NCBI GenBank assembly: GCA_018806985.1
Contig: JADANN010000202.1
Span: 558,001-622,000, forward strand
Length of the DNA stretch: 64,000 nt
Origin: Angiostrongylus vasorum
Lineage: Eukaryota; Nematoda; Chromadorea; Rhabditida; Metastrongylidae
Reading direction: 5' to 3'
Below, in pieces: positions 34,081-44,926 of this stretch. Position numbers and translations under genes: made by a program. Numbering within the stretch: position 1 is the stretch's first letter; each line of letters starts with the position of its first letter. Under the pieces are notes generated by a model. The model did not search any database, was not told where the DNA came from, and saw only the letters and a list, made by a program, of their open reading frames with translations.

Positions 34081-34348
34081 AGAATAAAGTCTTCAGCATT
34101 GATGAATCGCTGAGGGGATGCGCCATGCATTCGACTTCACTAAGCATCGTTTGGAGGCATATCTGGCCTACCCCCATACCTCGCATTAGCCTACCGATGT
34201 ATCGAGCCGGTGCTGCTATCCTCCCAGACAAGTCTAGTATCAATTTGCCGGTCTCGGAGGGATGGAAGGCTTGGTGAACCATGTGCGCGTGGATCGACCC
34301 CATGTGTGTGCTGCAGAACACCTCCGACCACTGCGCCACACGCGCCCA
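34081..34348 (-). repeat. SINE1 (tRNA-derived)
   Basis: Minus-strand copy with head GGGCGCGTGTGGCGCAGTGG near 34348, central block and short tail. Confidence 0.86.
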
Positions 34349-35002
34349 TTTCACTGACTTAGGTCAGCAGAATTTCAACCGCTATTAGCATTTCCATCAG
34401 TCGGTTGTCCGCTGAGGAAAAAACCGGATGTTTGTTTGCCTGCTACAGGAACGATTAATACAGTCACTTGTCATCCATACAGTGCAGCTTTAAGTTGTCG
34501 ATGTTGACTTTACAGTACACAAACACTTATGCGTCGTCCATTATGTCGTGCAAGATCACAGTTATTCATCTGCGATAGTCATCATTCGTCGTTCTGACGT
34601 TTCTACGTTCAAGATGAGAGCTATTATCGCCATCGCATGCTATATCGATACGTGATAGTTGACGACGTCACACTGAACGCTTCCTATCGCTTAGAATTCT
34701 GGGTCTAAAATATTGCTCTTTGTATAATTAGATTGTAATGCGACACCAAAATGGAAAAACCATTACTTCGGGGTATTGCTTGGGGCATCACACTAGGAGC
34801 AGCGAAATTTCTCCATCAAGTTTAAATGAGCATAATAGTCGCAGTTTTCTTCGCTAGTGCACACACGATCCTGTTCTGAATGTTTTTATTTCATTTAAAA
34901 AAAACGGGTTTCCTTTAACCTAGGCGTAAATAATCAGAGGCCCTAGCGAAGCCGAGAACGTCAAAACGTTAGCCAAGCAAAGTTGTATATCAACCTCTCA
35001 TT
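34349..35002. other. unannotated stretch with possible old terminal repeat
   Basis: Around 34940-34990 the words CCTAGCGAAGCCGAGAACG, AAAACGTTAGCC and ATATCAACCTCTC resemble a badly worn PLE terminal repeat. Otherwise nothing recognised. Confidence 0.35.
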
Positions 35003-35393
35003 AACTTACCAGTGCTTACTTGGATACTCAGATGGCCCGTCCTCACTTGTTGTAAGAACCCCAGAACAATTTTCATTTTTCCGACTTTTGCTAGCTTCGT
35101 GGTTCTGTGGAATTCCGAGGTCAGCCTGGCCAAAAGTCAGCCCCAGGTTTTTACCACCACAGGCAGTCGCCGGCCTTTGTGGATCAGAGAGAGATTTATC
35201 ACCATGCGACTAATTTGATACCAGGTAGGTGGTGGATCCTGGTATTGGTTTACTCTTAGCTGGGCTTCCTGATGGAAACGCCGGACTCCTTCTCAGCTTG
35301 GGAGACCCAGCCGGAAGAATCTTCACTGTACATTGCAGCGCGACACCCAGGAACACCTCCCAGCCACGATGAGGCAGTAAACCGTTGCGAAGA
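35003..35393 (-). repeat. R4 repeat, full length
   Basis: Minus-strand full copy from ACCGTT (5' end near 35393) to the tail read on + as TTACTTGGATACTCAGATGG. Confidence 0.85.
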
Positions 35394-35489
35394 ACTTATC
35401 GGTAAAGAAACGCATATCTTTATTTCAGTGCTTTAAAATCATATCACGTTAAATTCTATGTCTTAGATAGTAGTCGATTAAGTGGTTTA

Positions 35490-35726
35490 TTAATGGGAAG
35501 AATATCGCCAGGCGTTGAAGAAAATCAACCCAAACGCAGAAAGCCTTCTTTCCCATCCATAAAACAGATAATACCTTAAGATAATAACCTGGGAATGTCC
35601 TACCACAGCTCGCTTAGGAATATAAGTAGTATCCCAAGATCTACTTTCTATTAACCTCGGCAATGGATTATAAATCTGTCGTTCTCTGTTATATGAGTAA
35701 GGAAGTAAACGTGTGCTGAATATCAA
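35490..35726 (-). mobile_element. PLE-2-type 5' fragment
   Basis: The minus strand contains a frame with PRLIESRSWD, matching the MPRLIGSRSWE start of the PLE-2 protein. It is preceded by the terminal-repeat word TCGCGAGGTTGATATTC. The hammerhead part is absent. Confidence 0.65.
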
Positions 35727-36004
35727 CCTCGCGATTGCTGTAGATAAGTAGGACCATAATCAATAATTACTAAGCATGTCGGAGCATCCTGAAGTTACAG
35801 TGGAAACCAGTCCACGAAAGTGACGATTGTAATCATTCTAAATGATAACGAGTAGAAGGAAACAAAATGAATGTGTAAGGTATTGAAGCTTACCCGTTTT
35901 ATGAGGATGGGTCATCTAAGTGTCTAAGAAACTAACTAAGTTTCTTTTTACTGCACTTAGTACATGAATTCGCATCACATGCATAACACCATGCGGATCC
36001 CAGC

Positions 36005-36352
36005 ATATGCTGTATTCAACTCGCTTCCTTGCAACCACCATCTACGGCTTTCTTCGAACTATTCTGCGCTTGGGTTCGGTTCGTGTTTGTTGGCTTCTTC
36101 GCCTTTGTCACGAATGTCCCCGAATGCTGGTGGAGTCGATTCTTTCTGGAATTCCTGGAATCCTGAAGTAGCCGTGCTAAGGCGTTTTCATGTGGATTAG
36201 AAGGAGTGGGCTTGTCGTATACAACTGAGGTGCCAACTTCATTACTCGAATGGATGAGATGTTTATTAGGCAGGGGCGGTGTCGAACCAGAGCCTGGCTA
36301 GGTTTGCCCGTACGCGTAATGAGCGGAACCACTCCCATTGCGCTACTCACTC
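36005..36352 (-). repeat. SINE3 (tRNA-derived)
   Basis: On the minus strand the head has GTAGCGCAATGGGAGTGG (box A) and GGTTCGACACC, an exact GGTTCGANNCC box B. The body continues through AACGCCTTAGCACGGC and ACATTCGTGACAAAGG. Confidence 0.78.
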
Positions 36353-36689
36353 TGCATTTATCTGTGATTTATACGGAGGATTGAATTGGACTATAAATAA
36401 AGAAAACCTTATGATTAAAATAGTAATGTAAAACAAATGTGAAAAAATACAAAAAAGACCATTTCAGCCCTTGCAACTAAGTTTTATTCATGGAAGAAAA
36501 CGCAACTAAGCGTGCAACTCATAGTTTTCTACTTACAAGAACTGTACTTTTCTTCATAGTATGGTTCTCACTAACGCTATTTCATCTTTTCCATTTACTA
36601 CTCTGAATTCTTGGGACTTTTCAGAAAAGTTAGTTATCACTGAAACATCGTAATCGACTCACGTAATACCTTTGGTTGTTTAAAAGTTC

Positions 36690-36950
36690 TTCAAAAAAGT
36701 TAACATTGTGATTTCTACTAAAGCCTCAGCTTAACTGGGATCAGTGCCGATTTGAGCTGCCCAGATCTATCCCGTTGACGGGTGATTGGTGATGCGCTGA
36801 TCGACAGAACTAGCTGAGAGACAGGCAAAACGAAGGACCCGCATGGTGTGTTGGAGAACGCGTTAGCCTCCGGAAAGGGTAATAGCGCAGTTCGTTCCCC
36901 ACCGCAGACACCTACGGTCGGAGTTTTGCAAATATCTCAGCACCATTGTG
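36690..36950 (+). repeat. SINE2 (tRNA-derived)
   Basis: AAAAGTTAACATTGTGATTT through CCCGTTGACGGGTGATTGG, AGCTGAGAGACAGGC, TAATAGCGCAGTTCGTTCCC to CAAATATCTCAGCACC. Same layout as 29905-30230. Confidence 0.8.
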
Positions 36951-37612
36951 ATTGCATCCTTGGTTTTCCTAAAATCTCCCTTCGTCAACCATTTTTGTGT
37001 TTTTTACACAATTTTTCGCACATTTTTCATTCGTCGGAAGTCCAACAGATTCATATCCATTCGTATCACGAAGTTTTCGGTTTTCTGCAAAAGTGTGTGA
37101 ATGGATGAGTCATATCGTAGACGAATGAGAACACCTGTGGGAATCTCATCGTATTCGTCGACAAAACACAAATGAAAAATTACATGGGGGCACCGTAAAC
37201 AATAAAGCAGAGGGAATAAAAGGGAATTAATAATGACGTGAAAATAGCAGTGACGGTTTTCGACAGCGAAATACTGTCAATTTTCTCTCACGGCAATAGA
37301 ATGTTCAAAACGTAGCTAGCGCCGTTCAAGATAACCTTCCTCTTATTTACCGATGGTCAAATATGGAGTCGTAAGAGGACGACTTTTTTCTACATATCCG
37401 TATCATTATCGATGTGAATCTACACCGAAGTAAGCTCACTGGTATTCCTTAGTGCAATAAGGCATTGCTACCGAAAAGTACATCATCCAGTGGTTGTATT
37501 TAATACAGAACTTTACTAACCTTCTGCCGCGCGCCGACTAGTCTAGCCAATTGGTTAGAATTTTTTCATCTAAGCTAGTTTGGATCTAAATCAGTTCCCA
37601 GAAAAGTAAGAA
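36951..37612. other. unannotated stretch
   Basis: Nothing recognised. Confidence 0.4.
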
Positions 37613-37902
37613 GGGCGCGTCTGGCCCAGTGGTCGGAGGCGCCCTGCAGCATAAACGTGGAATCGATCTTCGCGCCCAAGGCCCACCAAGCCTTCTATCC
37701 CTCCGCGGGCGGCAAATTGGTACCAGAATTGTCCGGTAAGATAGCAGCACTGGCTCGATACATCCGTAGGCCACCGCCAGTCATTGTAAAAAGCCAGATA
37801 TGCATTCAATCACCTCCAAACGATGCTTAATGAAGTCGAATGCATAGCGCATCCCTCAGGGATTGCTCAAAACCGAAAAGCCTAATCCTTTTATCTTTTA
37901 TT
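37613..37902 (+). repeat. SINE1 (tRNA-derived)
   Basis: Full copy ending in AAGCCTAATCCTTTTATC. Box A-like GTCTGGCCCAGTGGTCGG, box B-like GGAATCGATCTTC. Confidence 0.87.
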
Positions 37903-37904
37903 CC

Positions 37905-38505
37905 AGAAATGACGCGAAGACATAGAAAAAGTTCGGAAAATGCCAGCTGTCGTCAGGATGCCACATTTCATTACTTGTATCACCTCTCCTGTCGTAGTGA
38001 GGTTCCGAATAAAGTCTCCAATTTTTGTGGCGTGCAGGAGTTGCCCTGAGGGTCGGTTTGCTGTTGGAACTCTCTAAGCATCTGATTTTCGTTAACAGTT
38101 CTCACTATCGGGTCGGTAGTCTTCTTGCCGTGCGCTTGAAATCCCAAGGAATCCAGTCGCTAACAGCTCCTGACCATCCGTTGTTCTCCAGAATTTGATC
38201 TTTGACCATTGGCGTAGGTCGGAACTCCTGATCTCTTTCTTACTTACGTAGTATGGGGTACCCCTAATATCTCGGCCTTTTGATTGCTTTTTGAATAACG
38301 CTGGGTGATCTTTCACTCTGGCTACTTAGCGACTGGGCTTTTGACACTTACGTTAAGGCAGCAAGCATCGCTTACTAAAGAAGATGAACACGAGGTCGGG
38401 TGTTCTTTGTTCTCCTTGATGCTTTTGAAAGCTTCCCAAGCCGCGCTCGTTTCCTCCTGCACAACTCTGGACCTATGTCGTTCATCATTTTGATTTCATG
38501 ACAAA
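37905..38505 (-). mobile_element. RTE non-LTR 3' fragment
   Basis: Matches the C-terminal part of the RTE protein and 3' end on the minus strand. AAATCAAAATGATGAACGAC near 38500 equals 53404 of RTE-1. IRSSDLRQWSKIKFW and a GCGACTGGATTCCTTGGG word equal 53685-53850 of RTE-1. It is 5'-truncated, as usual for non-LTR elements, with multiple stops. Confidence 0.82.
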
Positions 38506-38509
38506 GATA

Positions 38510-39665
38510 TATTAGGCTGCGCAGAAGAAAATGGGCGTTTATTATTTAAATTATTGAAATATTAAATAAAACGTCATACCTTGCTCCAAACAGAATTTTA
38601 TCAATTAAAATAAAATATTTAAATCCATATATTTTTTAACAAAAACAATTTTATTTACTCCAGTTTGCATAAATTTCTGAGGTTCTGGAAGCGATGAATT
38701 CGTTGAAGGCCTTTTTTCGCGTCATCGTGTGGTGAAGCATTCCTCGCGCAGGAAGTTGTCAAGGTGCTCGAAGAAGTGATAGTTGCTAAGCGAGAGGTTT
38801 GACGAATACAACGGATGAGGCAAAGTGTCGTAGCCCAACTTGTTCAACTACTGCAGCGCTGGTTCCGTAACCTGAGGACGCACGTTGTCTTTACGGATTG
38901 GTCCTTTTCTGCCGACTAAAGCCGGTCGTTTTTGTTTGAATTTACGGTGCGTTTCGCTCATTTGTTGCCAATACTTCTCTGCCGTAATGGTTTCGCCCGG
39001 ATTCAAAAACCTGTGATGAATCAGCACTGCTGCAGACCACCAAGCAGTCGCCATAACCTTTTTTGGTGCAATTTCGGCTTTGGGAAGTGCTGTGGCGCCT
39101 GATCCAAGTGCAAGCGTTGTGCTGAACGTCGCCGGTTGTCGTACAGAATCCGTTCTCGTCGCACCTCACAATTCGATCAAGAAAATGGTCGTTTTTGTTG
39201 AGCAGAACAAGAGCAGACGACACTTCAAAATGGCGATTTTTTTTCATTATCGTTTAAATCGTGTGGCACCCACTTGTCGAGTTTGTTTTGTCTTTTCTAT
39301 GTGATTAAGTGAGAGGAAATTGTTTTTGTGCTAAAGCCAAGCTCTTCTGCATGCTCTCAAACAGTTGTTCGCCTGTTTGCTTCCACTAGTGCCTTCAATC
39401 CGCCGTAGTCAAGTTCATTGGGACGTCTGTGGCCTTCCATACCTTCGAGGTTGAAATTACCAGATCGGAATTTCTGGAACCACGTTCGTACTGTTGATTC
39501 ACCAACACTACCTTCACCCCAAACTTCACCAATGTTTCGAGCCGTCTCTTCTGCACTACGACCGATTTCGAACTCGTAAAAAAATTTGACCAAAAGTCGT
39601 CTCTTGCGTTTAAAATTGCAAAGCTCAAAACTGGTAAAAAAAAATTGAGCTTTTGACAAAAGATA
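38510..39665 (-). pseudogene. mariner transposase relic (Hsmar1/bandit-like)
   Basis: Minus-strand transposase pieces in family order. NFKRKRRLLVKFFYEFEIGR and SAEETARNIGEVWGEG at the N-terminus are followed by TVRTWFQKFRSG, FEVSSALVLLNKNDHFLDRI with CDE, and HFPKPKLHQKKVMATAWWSA. Then come FLNPGETITAEKYWQQMSE, KDNVRPQVTEPALQ and LPHPLYSSNLSLSNYHFFEH. At least two frame changes are needed to read it through. The third catalytic position of the D,D34D triad reads Asn. The left edge has TTAGGCTGCGCAGAAG after TA at about 38510, a candidate terminal repeat. The right one was not found. The hookworm element bandit and human Hsmar1 belong to this group. Confidence 0.88.
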
Positions 39666-40021
39666 AAAAACATGGCCGGAAAGAATACAAATTTACCTTT
39701 CTAGTGGCGATGACATTGCAATGTGCATGAACATTTTATTGGTAGGAAAACACACTAAAGCAACAAATATTTTAAAACGCTCGTTTATTTCTGAATAACT
39801 GATTACATGGCGGGGCGTTGGAAGGTACCGATTTCGTTACGCGTGACTAGGACATCAGAAACGAATACGTTCATCATGCACATGAGATTTAGTCGAAGAA
39901 AAGTCTTTCTACAAGAGTTGTCTAATGCTTGATGTCATTGGAAAGATGTCATTAGCAAAGCGAACGTGGTTGCTAACCATCGACTTCCACACCATGCTGT
40001 CTCAACGAAATGAGTGGTTAT
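39666..40021. other. unannotated stretch
   Basis: TTTATTTCTGAATAACTGAT at 39784 also occurs next to the 3' end of the minus-strand RTE at 60893, so a trace of RTE 3' end may be here. Nothing else. Confidence 0.35.
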
Positions 40022-40153
40022 ACTTACTTGATACTTGAATAGCCTGTCCTCACTGGTTGAGCAGACCCCAGCATAATCACCATAGAGATTTGCTGGTTAA
40101 GCCATTGTGGTTTCCTGGAATCCCGAGGACAGCGTGGCCAAAGTCTGCCCCAA
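40022..40153 (-). repeat. R4 repeat, 3' part
   Basis: Minus-strand 3' portion: tail, GGGTCTGCTCAACCAGTGAG, and the CACAATGGCTTAACCAGC block. Confidence 0.75.
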
Positions 40154-40194
40154 TGAATGGTTATGGCTGTAAATAATTTTGGTAATATGCTACG

Positions 40195-40480
40195 CTTTGT
40201 CGAACCTCCCTCTTCATGTCGATGTTTTAACGCATTTATTATAATAGTTCGATGTAAGCCAGGAAAATCGGTCTGTTATACACCTCAAAGAGTTTCGTTA
40301 TCTCGCTTTAGAAACCCTGACTGTCCACATGACTTTGCTTCTTTCCGTGTTCTGTTACTGCTGTTGAGGATGTCTCGAGTGAAGTGTTCATAGACGACAG
40401 ACGGAGGAAGATTTAGTGAGAGTCGCTGTTTCAGTTCTCGTCTGTTAGAAATGAGAACTTGATTCCAATCAATCTACTTT
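40195..40480 (-). repeat. SINE3-like fragment
   Basis: Body words TGTTCTGTTACTGCTGTTGA and GATGTCTCGAGTGAAGTG parallel the SINE3/3b body at 4400-4440. The head is not visible. Confidence 0.4.
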
Positions 40481-40714
40481 ATATTCAACTGCTCATGAAT
40501 CTCCAGCGCTCCTAAAGTAAATTGGCATTTATTTCATGGCTCGGGAATTTTCGACATATTTGAATAGCCATCTTGTTGACGGCGAATCTTAATAAGATTG
40601 CTCAATGCAATGAATTTTACATCGTTCAATATAACCATACATAGTCAATGTTCTACATGTATTTTTAAAATTGTATACTGGAAGTGTTGGTTTTTTTTCC
40701 ATTTTTTTTTCATT

Positions 40715-41097
40715 TCCCCAACGGTTTGCCGCCTCATCATGGCTGATAGGTGTTCCTGGGTTTCGGGCTGTGATTTACAGCGGCTGATTCACCCCCTGGC
40801 AGGGTCTCCCAAGCTGAGATCGAGTCCAGCGTTTCCATCAGGAAAGCCCAGCTGAGAGTAAACCAATACCAGAATCCACCACCTACCTGGTATCAAACTA
40901 GTCGCATGGTGGCAAATCTCGCTCTGATACACAAGGACTGCGACTGCCTGTGTTGGTGAAGATCTGGAGCAGATTTCGGCCTGGATGACCTCGGGCTCCA
41001 GGAAAACAGTGGATAAACCAGGCGAAACTCTGCAAAATTGGAGGTTATACTGGGGCCCATACAACGAATGAGGATGGGCCATCCAAGTATTCAAGTA
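40715..41097 (+). repeat. R4 repeat, full length
   Basis: Full copy from CCAACGGTTTGCCGCC to GCCATCCAAGTATTCAAGTA. Confidence 0.87.
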
Positions 41098-41373
41098 AAT
41101 TTTTTTCCATTTATCAAGCCGTTAGCTTGTTTAGCAATCATTGAGAACTCGTGCTTTGAGAACTCCTATTCAACACAATTTTTTGTTCAAGGAAAACATT
41201 AGTTTAGAATTTATTTCATTTATCCCAACACTTCATAGAAAACCCAAACACAAAAAAGCGGATAATGTTCAATGTCAAATGTCGTTAAGAATTTGGAAAA
41301 TTCGTTTGGCTTAGATTTATTATAACTAGGAAGAATCTTTGCATAAACGGAAAGAAGTGAATCATCGCTTAAT

Positions 41374-41536
41374 TTACCGATCAGACGTGTCCAGTTTCGT
41401 GTCGACGTCGAGGACGACCTTCATTGATGATCGTACGAAATGGCCTTCACCAATTCGATAGGTAGTTTTATGATTTTGCAAACGAGCAGACATTCGGTGG
41501 CCTTCGTTACTCTTTGACTGCGCGGCTTTCATTTGA
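41374..41536 (-). CDS. possible terminal exon of an unknown minus-strand gene
   Basis: The minus strand has a candidate acceptor (ATAAGTGTTAG), then a frame including MKAAQSKSNEGHRMSARLQN and HKTTYRIGEGHFVRSSMKVV, ending KLDTSDR and TAA at 41374. An AATAAA lies about 60 bases beyond (near 41314). Composition looks coding-like, but I recognise no family and found no upstream exon. Confidence 0.3.
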
Positions 41537-41894
41537 CTAACACTTATAACGTCGTTCCAGTCGTGGTACATCAATTTCAAGGCATGTGTTTCCAGAATTT
41601 ATTGAAATCTGTCAACTGTGAACAAATATTTCTCAGCTCATTATGTACTCTTAAAATAGGAACTTTTGGAATCGTTCGCTTCTTTTGTTCTCTTTTTGTC
41701 GACGCGCTATCTTAGGAGTGCAGAAACGGGATTTCATCCAGATGGAGACGATGCTTCCTATACTGCTGCTTTACAATGTCTTTCAAGCGCCTCACTTGTG
41801 TTGGAAATCCCAGAAATCTAAATTCCGCGTTCAATTTTTATGATGACTCCTTATAGGGATCACAACAGTGTCTTCATTCGATTCGTTTTTTGCA

Positions 41895-42195
41895 ACCACG
41901 AACGTTTCCGGATCTGCATTTTACAACTCTTTGAAAGAGTGAGCCATTCTCTGTGAACGCTACTGAACATTGGTCGATTTGGTTCTTCTTGGAATCCTTG
42001 TATAGCCGAGCTATAGCGTTCACAGGTCTGTGCCACGGACAGTAGTCGGCCGGCCTTTATCGAACGTATATACTGTTTCTCAACAAGTCTGTTATCAATT
42101 TTCTGACCTCGGAAGGAGAGGAAACTTGGTTACCATAGAGAATGGTCGAACTAAGCCTTCATGCTTGCCATTTGATAGCATCTCTACCATCTCCA
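41895..42195 (-). repeat. SINE3 (tRNA-derived)
   Basis: On the minus strand TTAGTTCGACC (box B-like) precedes the central block (AACCAAGTTTCCTCTCC, CAGAAAATTGATAACAGACT). The body continues with AACGCTATAGCTCGGC. Confidence 0.6.
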
Positions 42196-42257
42196 AACTA
42201 TCTGGACTTGTTTTTTTATTTACTGCCTACTCTTTTTAATGGCAGAGTATATTGCGA

Positions 42258-42612
42258 AATATAACTTCAATGAAGCTGAGATATTTGCAAAACTCCGGAC
42301 CGCAGGTGTCTATGGTGGGGAACGAACGCGCCATTACCCTTTCCGGGGAGTAACGCGTTCACCACCACACCATGCGGGTATTTCGTTTTGCCCGCCTCTC
42401 AGCTAGTTCTGTCGATCTTTTGCCATCACCAATCACCCGTCAATGGCAAAAGATCGATAGAACTAGCTGAGAGACAGGCGAAACGAAGGACTTACAAGGT
42501 GTGGTGGTGAACGCGTCACTCCCCGGAAAAGACAATAGCGCGTTCGTTCCCCACCGCAGACACCTGCGGTCCGGAGTTTTGCAAATATCTCAGCTTTCAT
42601 AGAAGTTATATT
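42258..42612. repeat. SINE2 inverted pair forming a long hairpin
   Basis: Left arm 42258-42425 (minus SINE2) and right arm 42444-42612 (plus SINE2) are near-perfect inverted copies of about 168 bases around an 18-base loop. The junction is CGATCTTTTGCCA on the left and TGGCAAAAGATCG on the right. Each arm includes the tRNA-like block with GTGGTGAACGCG and GCGTTCGTTCCCC. Confidence 0.9.
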
Positions 42613-43259
42613 GTTCGGTATCTTTCATTTATAGTTTCGCAGATAATCTCTGTCAAAAATTTTTTGCGAAATTCTTTATTTTCTCAAAATAAATGGACGG
42701 AAGCGTCAATCATGCCGTATGGTAAACTCACTTTCACCAAACAACCAGCATTTAGGTTTTATTTTTTACTTTAATAGGCGGTCTTCATTGTAAGTGATAC
42801 TGTTGATACAAAGGTCTCAAATATGAGCTGGAAAAAAAAGTTTGCCATTTTACTCTTTAACAATGATATTAGTCCTTTTTGATCCGATCCTACACGTAGA
42901 CGCCATTATTATCGGATAGTTAAAGGCAATTTTATTTCTTTGCTCTTTGCTGTTAACCTTTTTGTTTAACGTGCTGCTCGTACTCCGAATATTTGTCGTA
43001 CTTTCATTGAACCAGCGCTTTAGACGATCAGTACGCCAGTGCTGTGCTATCCTATGGACTGCCCTCGTTGGTTTTGTTGTGCTACAGCTGTTAGAAATGG
43101 TAACACTAGGGCTTTAGCCGATGTTTAATGGGTTGGTGTGTTCCCATCTCATTTAAATACTGAATAGTTTTTATGCGTGTTTTTTTCCTGAAATTCCGAA
43201 GAGTTGTGTTAGGGCGCAATGTAGACCTCATCATTGGCCCCTACTCTGCATTTGTGGAT
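42613..43259. other. unannotated stretch
   Basis: Nothing convincing. A SINE3-like trace (CCTGAAATTCCGAAGAG, TTAGGGCGCA) may lie near 43188-43220. Confidence 0.35.
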
Positions 43260-43500
43260 CAGATAGAAATCATAGAAAGCGGTGAGTGTACAAAGAGGCT
43301 GTTCTATGTTCAATGCGACTGAAATCTTGGTTTAGCATTTTCTCTGTTTGGTTATGAAGGTGTTTGGCTGGGTAGATTGCTGTCAAATTGACCTTTCCAA
43401 GCTCGGAAGAAAGCGAAATTCGCCTGAACGCCAGCGTTACCGGAACGAAGAGCAGAATTGCTCCTAGTGTTTGCTCAGCAAGAATATAAGAATCATCACA
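43260..43500 (+). mobile_element. PLE-1-type terminal repeat, solo
   Basis: CATAGAAAGCGGTGAGTG, TTGGTTTAGCATTTTC, GGTGTTTGGCTGGGTAG, then a worn hammerhead (CGGAAGAAAGCGAAATTCGC, then CTGAACGCCAGC near 43408-43432) and TGTTTGCTCAGCAAGAATA. Order and sequence equal the right end of PLE-1 (14900-15130). Confidence 0.75.
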
Positions 43501-44084
43501 GATAATTGAGAAATCATCAGAAGAATGAAAGATATGGGCAAATAAACAGCTAGACAAACGTATGAAAAAGGAGGAAATGGAGAAAGGAAAAGTGCACAAT
43601 TTCTTCCTTCTTTACTTTCTTAATCACAGTTCGTCATTGGACAGTTAGTTAGGTCATAGCAAAGAGCCGAGAGCTTTATCCTTTATCCTTTATACATTAA
43701 TAATTAACCCATAGAGACGAAATCTGGAGGTGAAAGATAATCGTTAGCTTCTCATCTCTATTCAGGGAATTTCCAGTAGCTTCACTGCTTCCTTTTTGCT
43801 CTTCTTTGGATATGACGAATATCCTATTACGTTTCTGCAACAGATTTCTACATCTGCATCATTTAATAGAACTGAAACGTCAACCGTAACAGCAGAATAA
43901 ATTTACATTTTCATTGATATCTAACATGTTTGAAATCATTGATGGTTTCGAAAGCAAAACTTCTTTATGTACATAAAAAAGTTGCAACTAAAAGAAGTGG
44001 TCTGTTGGAACTGATTTGAAATAAGAAACCTTACCAACCCAATCCTTCAAATCACTGGAAACTTAACTGGGCCGATATTGTTAT
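43501..44084. other. unannotated stretch
   Basis: CCGAGAGCTTTATCCTTTATCC at about 43669 matches the 3' tail of SINE1 only. The rest is unrecognised. Confidence 0.45.
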
Positions 44085-44477
44085 CATTATTACTTGATAC
44101 TTGAACGATCCGTCATCGCTAGTTGTGCGGGCCCCCAGTACAATCACCATTTTTCGGAGATATGCTGGTTAAGGCATTGTGGTTCCCTGGAAACCCGAGG
44201 ACAGCCTGGCCAAAGTCTGCCTCTGGTCGTCACCACCACGGGCGGTCGCAGCCCTTGTGGATCAGAGGGGAGATTTACCACCATGGGACTTTGATACCAG
44301 GACGGTGGTGGATCCTGGTATTGGTTTACTCTTAGCTAGGCTTCCTGATGGAAACGCCGGACTCCTTCTCAGCTTGGGAGACTCTGCCGGGGGGGGACGA
44401 ATCCCGTCCCGCTGTACTTCGCAGTCCGACACTCAGGAACACCTCCCACCCACGATGAGGCGGTAAACCGTTAGGAG
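44085..44477 (-). repeat. R4 repeat, full length
   Basis: Minus-strand full copy close to the family pattern, ending (5') at GGCGGTAAACCGTTAGG. Confidence 0.87.
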
Positions 44478-44720
44478 GTTATCATTATTACTGCTATTAT
44501 TATTATCGTTTTCATTATTATCGACCTTATTATTATTGTCTTACACAGATATTCTCTATGTTTTAGATCTGTCGAAGATTTTCGATTTGTTGCAAAACAA
44601 ATAGGCCCTAGGTTGTCGTCATTATCATTGTTACTGTTTTGTTATTCAGTATTTTCAAAGCCTTTTCCCGTTTCATCATCGTACTCACTCGTTCTCTCAC
44701 TTTCCAAATAAAATAATTTC

Positions 44721-44728
44721 CGTTTTAG
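44721..44728 (+). promoter_or_regulatory. probable spliced-leader acceptor of bestrophin
   Basis: CGTTTTAG ends 18 bases before the start ATG at 44747 with no in-frame ATG between. Nematode trans-splice sites look like this. Inferred from sequence only. Confidence 0.5.
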
Positions 44729-44746
44729 ATCTCCTAAAATACTAAA

Positions 44747-44926
44747 ATGACCGTCTCGTACAATTTGGACATCTCGTCAGTGACAACACTGTCGTTCGTT
44801 CGTCTTCTCTTCCGATGGCGTGGCTCTATATGGAAATCGGTAGTCGTCGAGCTAACGATATGGATAATTTCGTTCTTGATTATCTCCTACGTGTATCGAT
44901 ATGCAATGGATGAAGATGAAAAAAAG
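44747..44926 (+). CDS. bestrophin exon 1
   Basis: Start ATG, then [20 protein letters not shown] and [13 protein letters not shown], a first membrane helix [11 protein letters not shown] and DEDEKK at the donor AAG|GTGAGT. It ends in phase 0, but exon 2 starts in phase 2. Removing one A from the A7 run gives ...[15 protein letters not shown], which fits the family. Confidence 0.93.

Noticed and set aside
34940..34990. Ninth hammerhead
   Set aside because: Only loosely similar. The CUGANGA and GAAA elements are both altered. The same holds for 20790-20835, 27925-27955, 43405-43435 and 55795-55830, which I regard as decayed.
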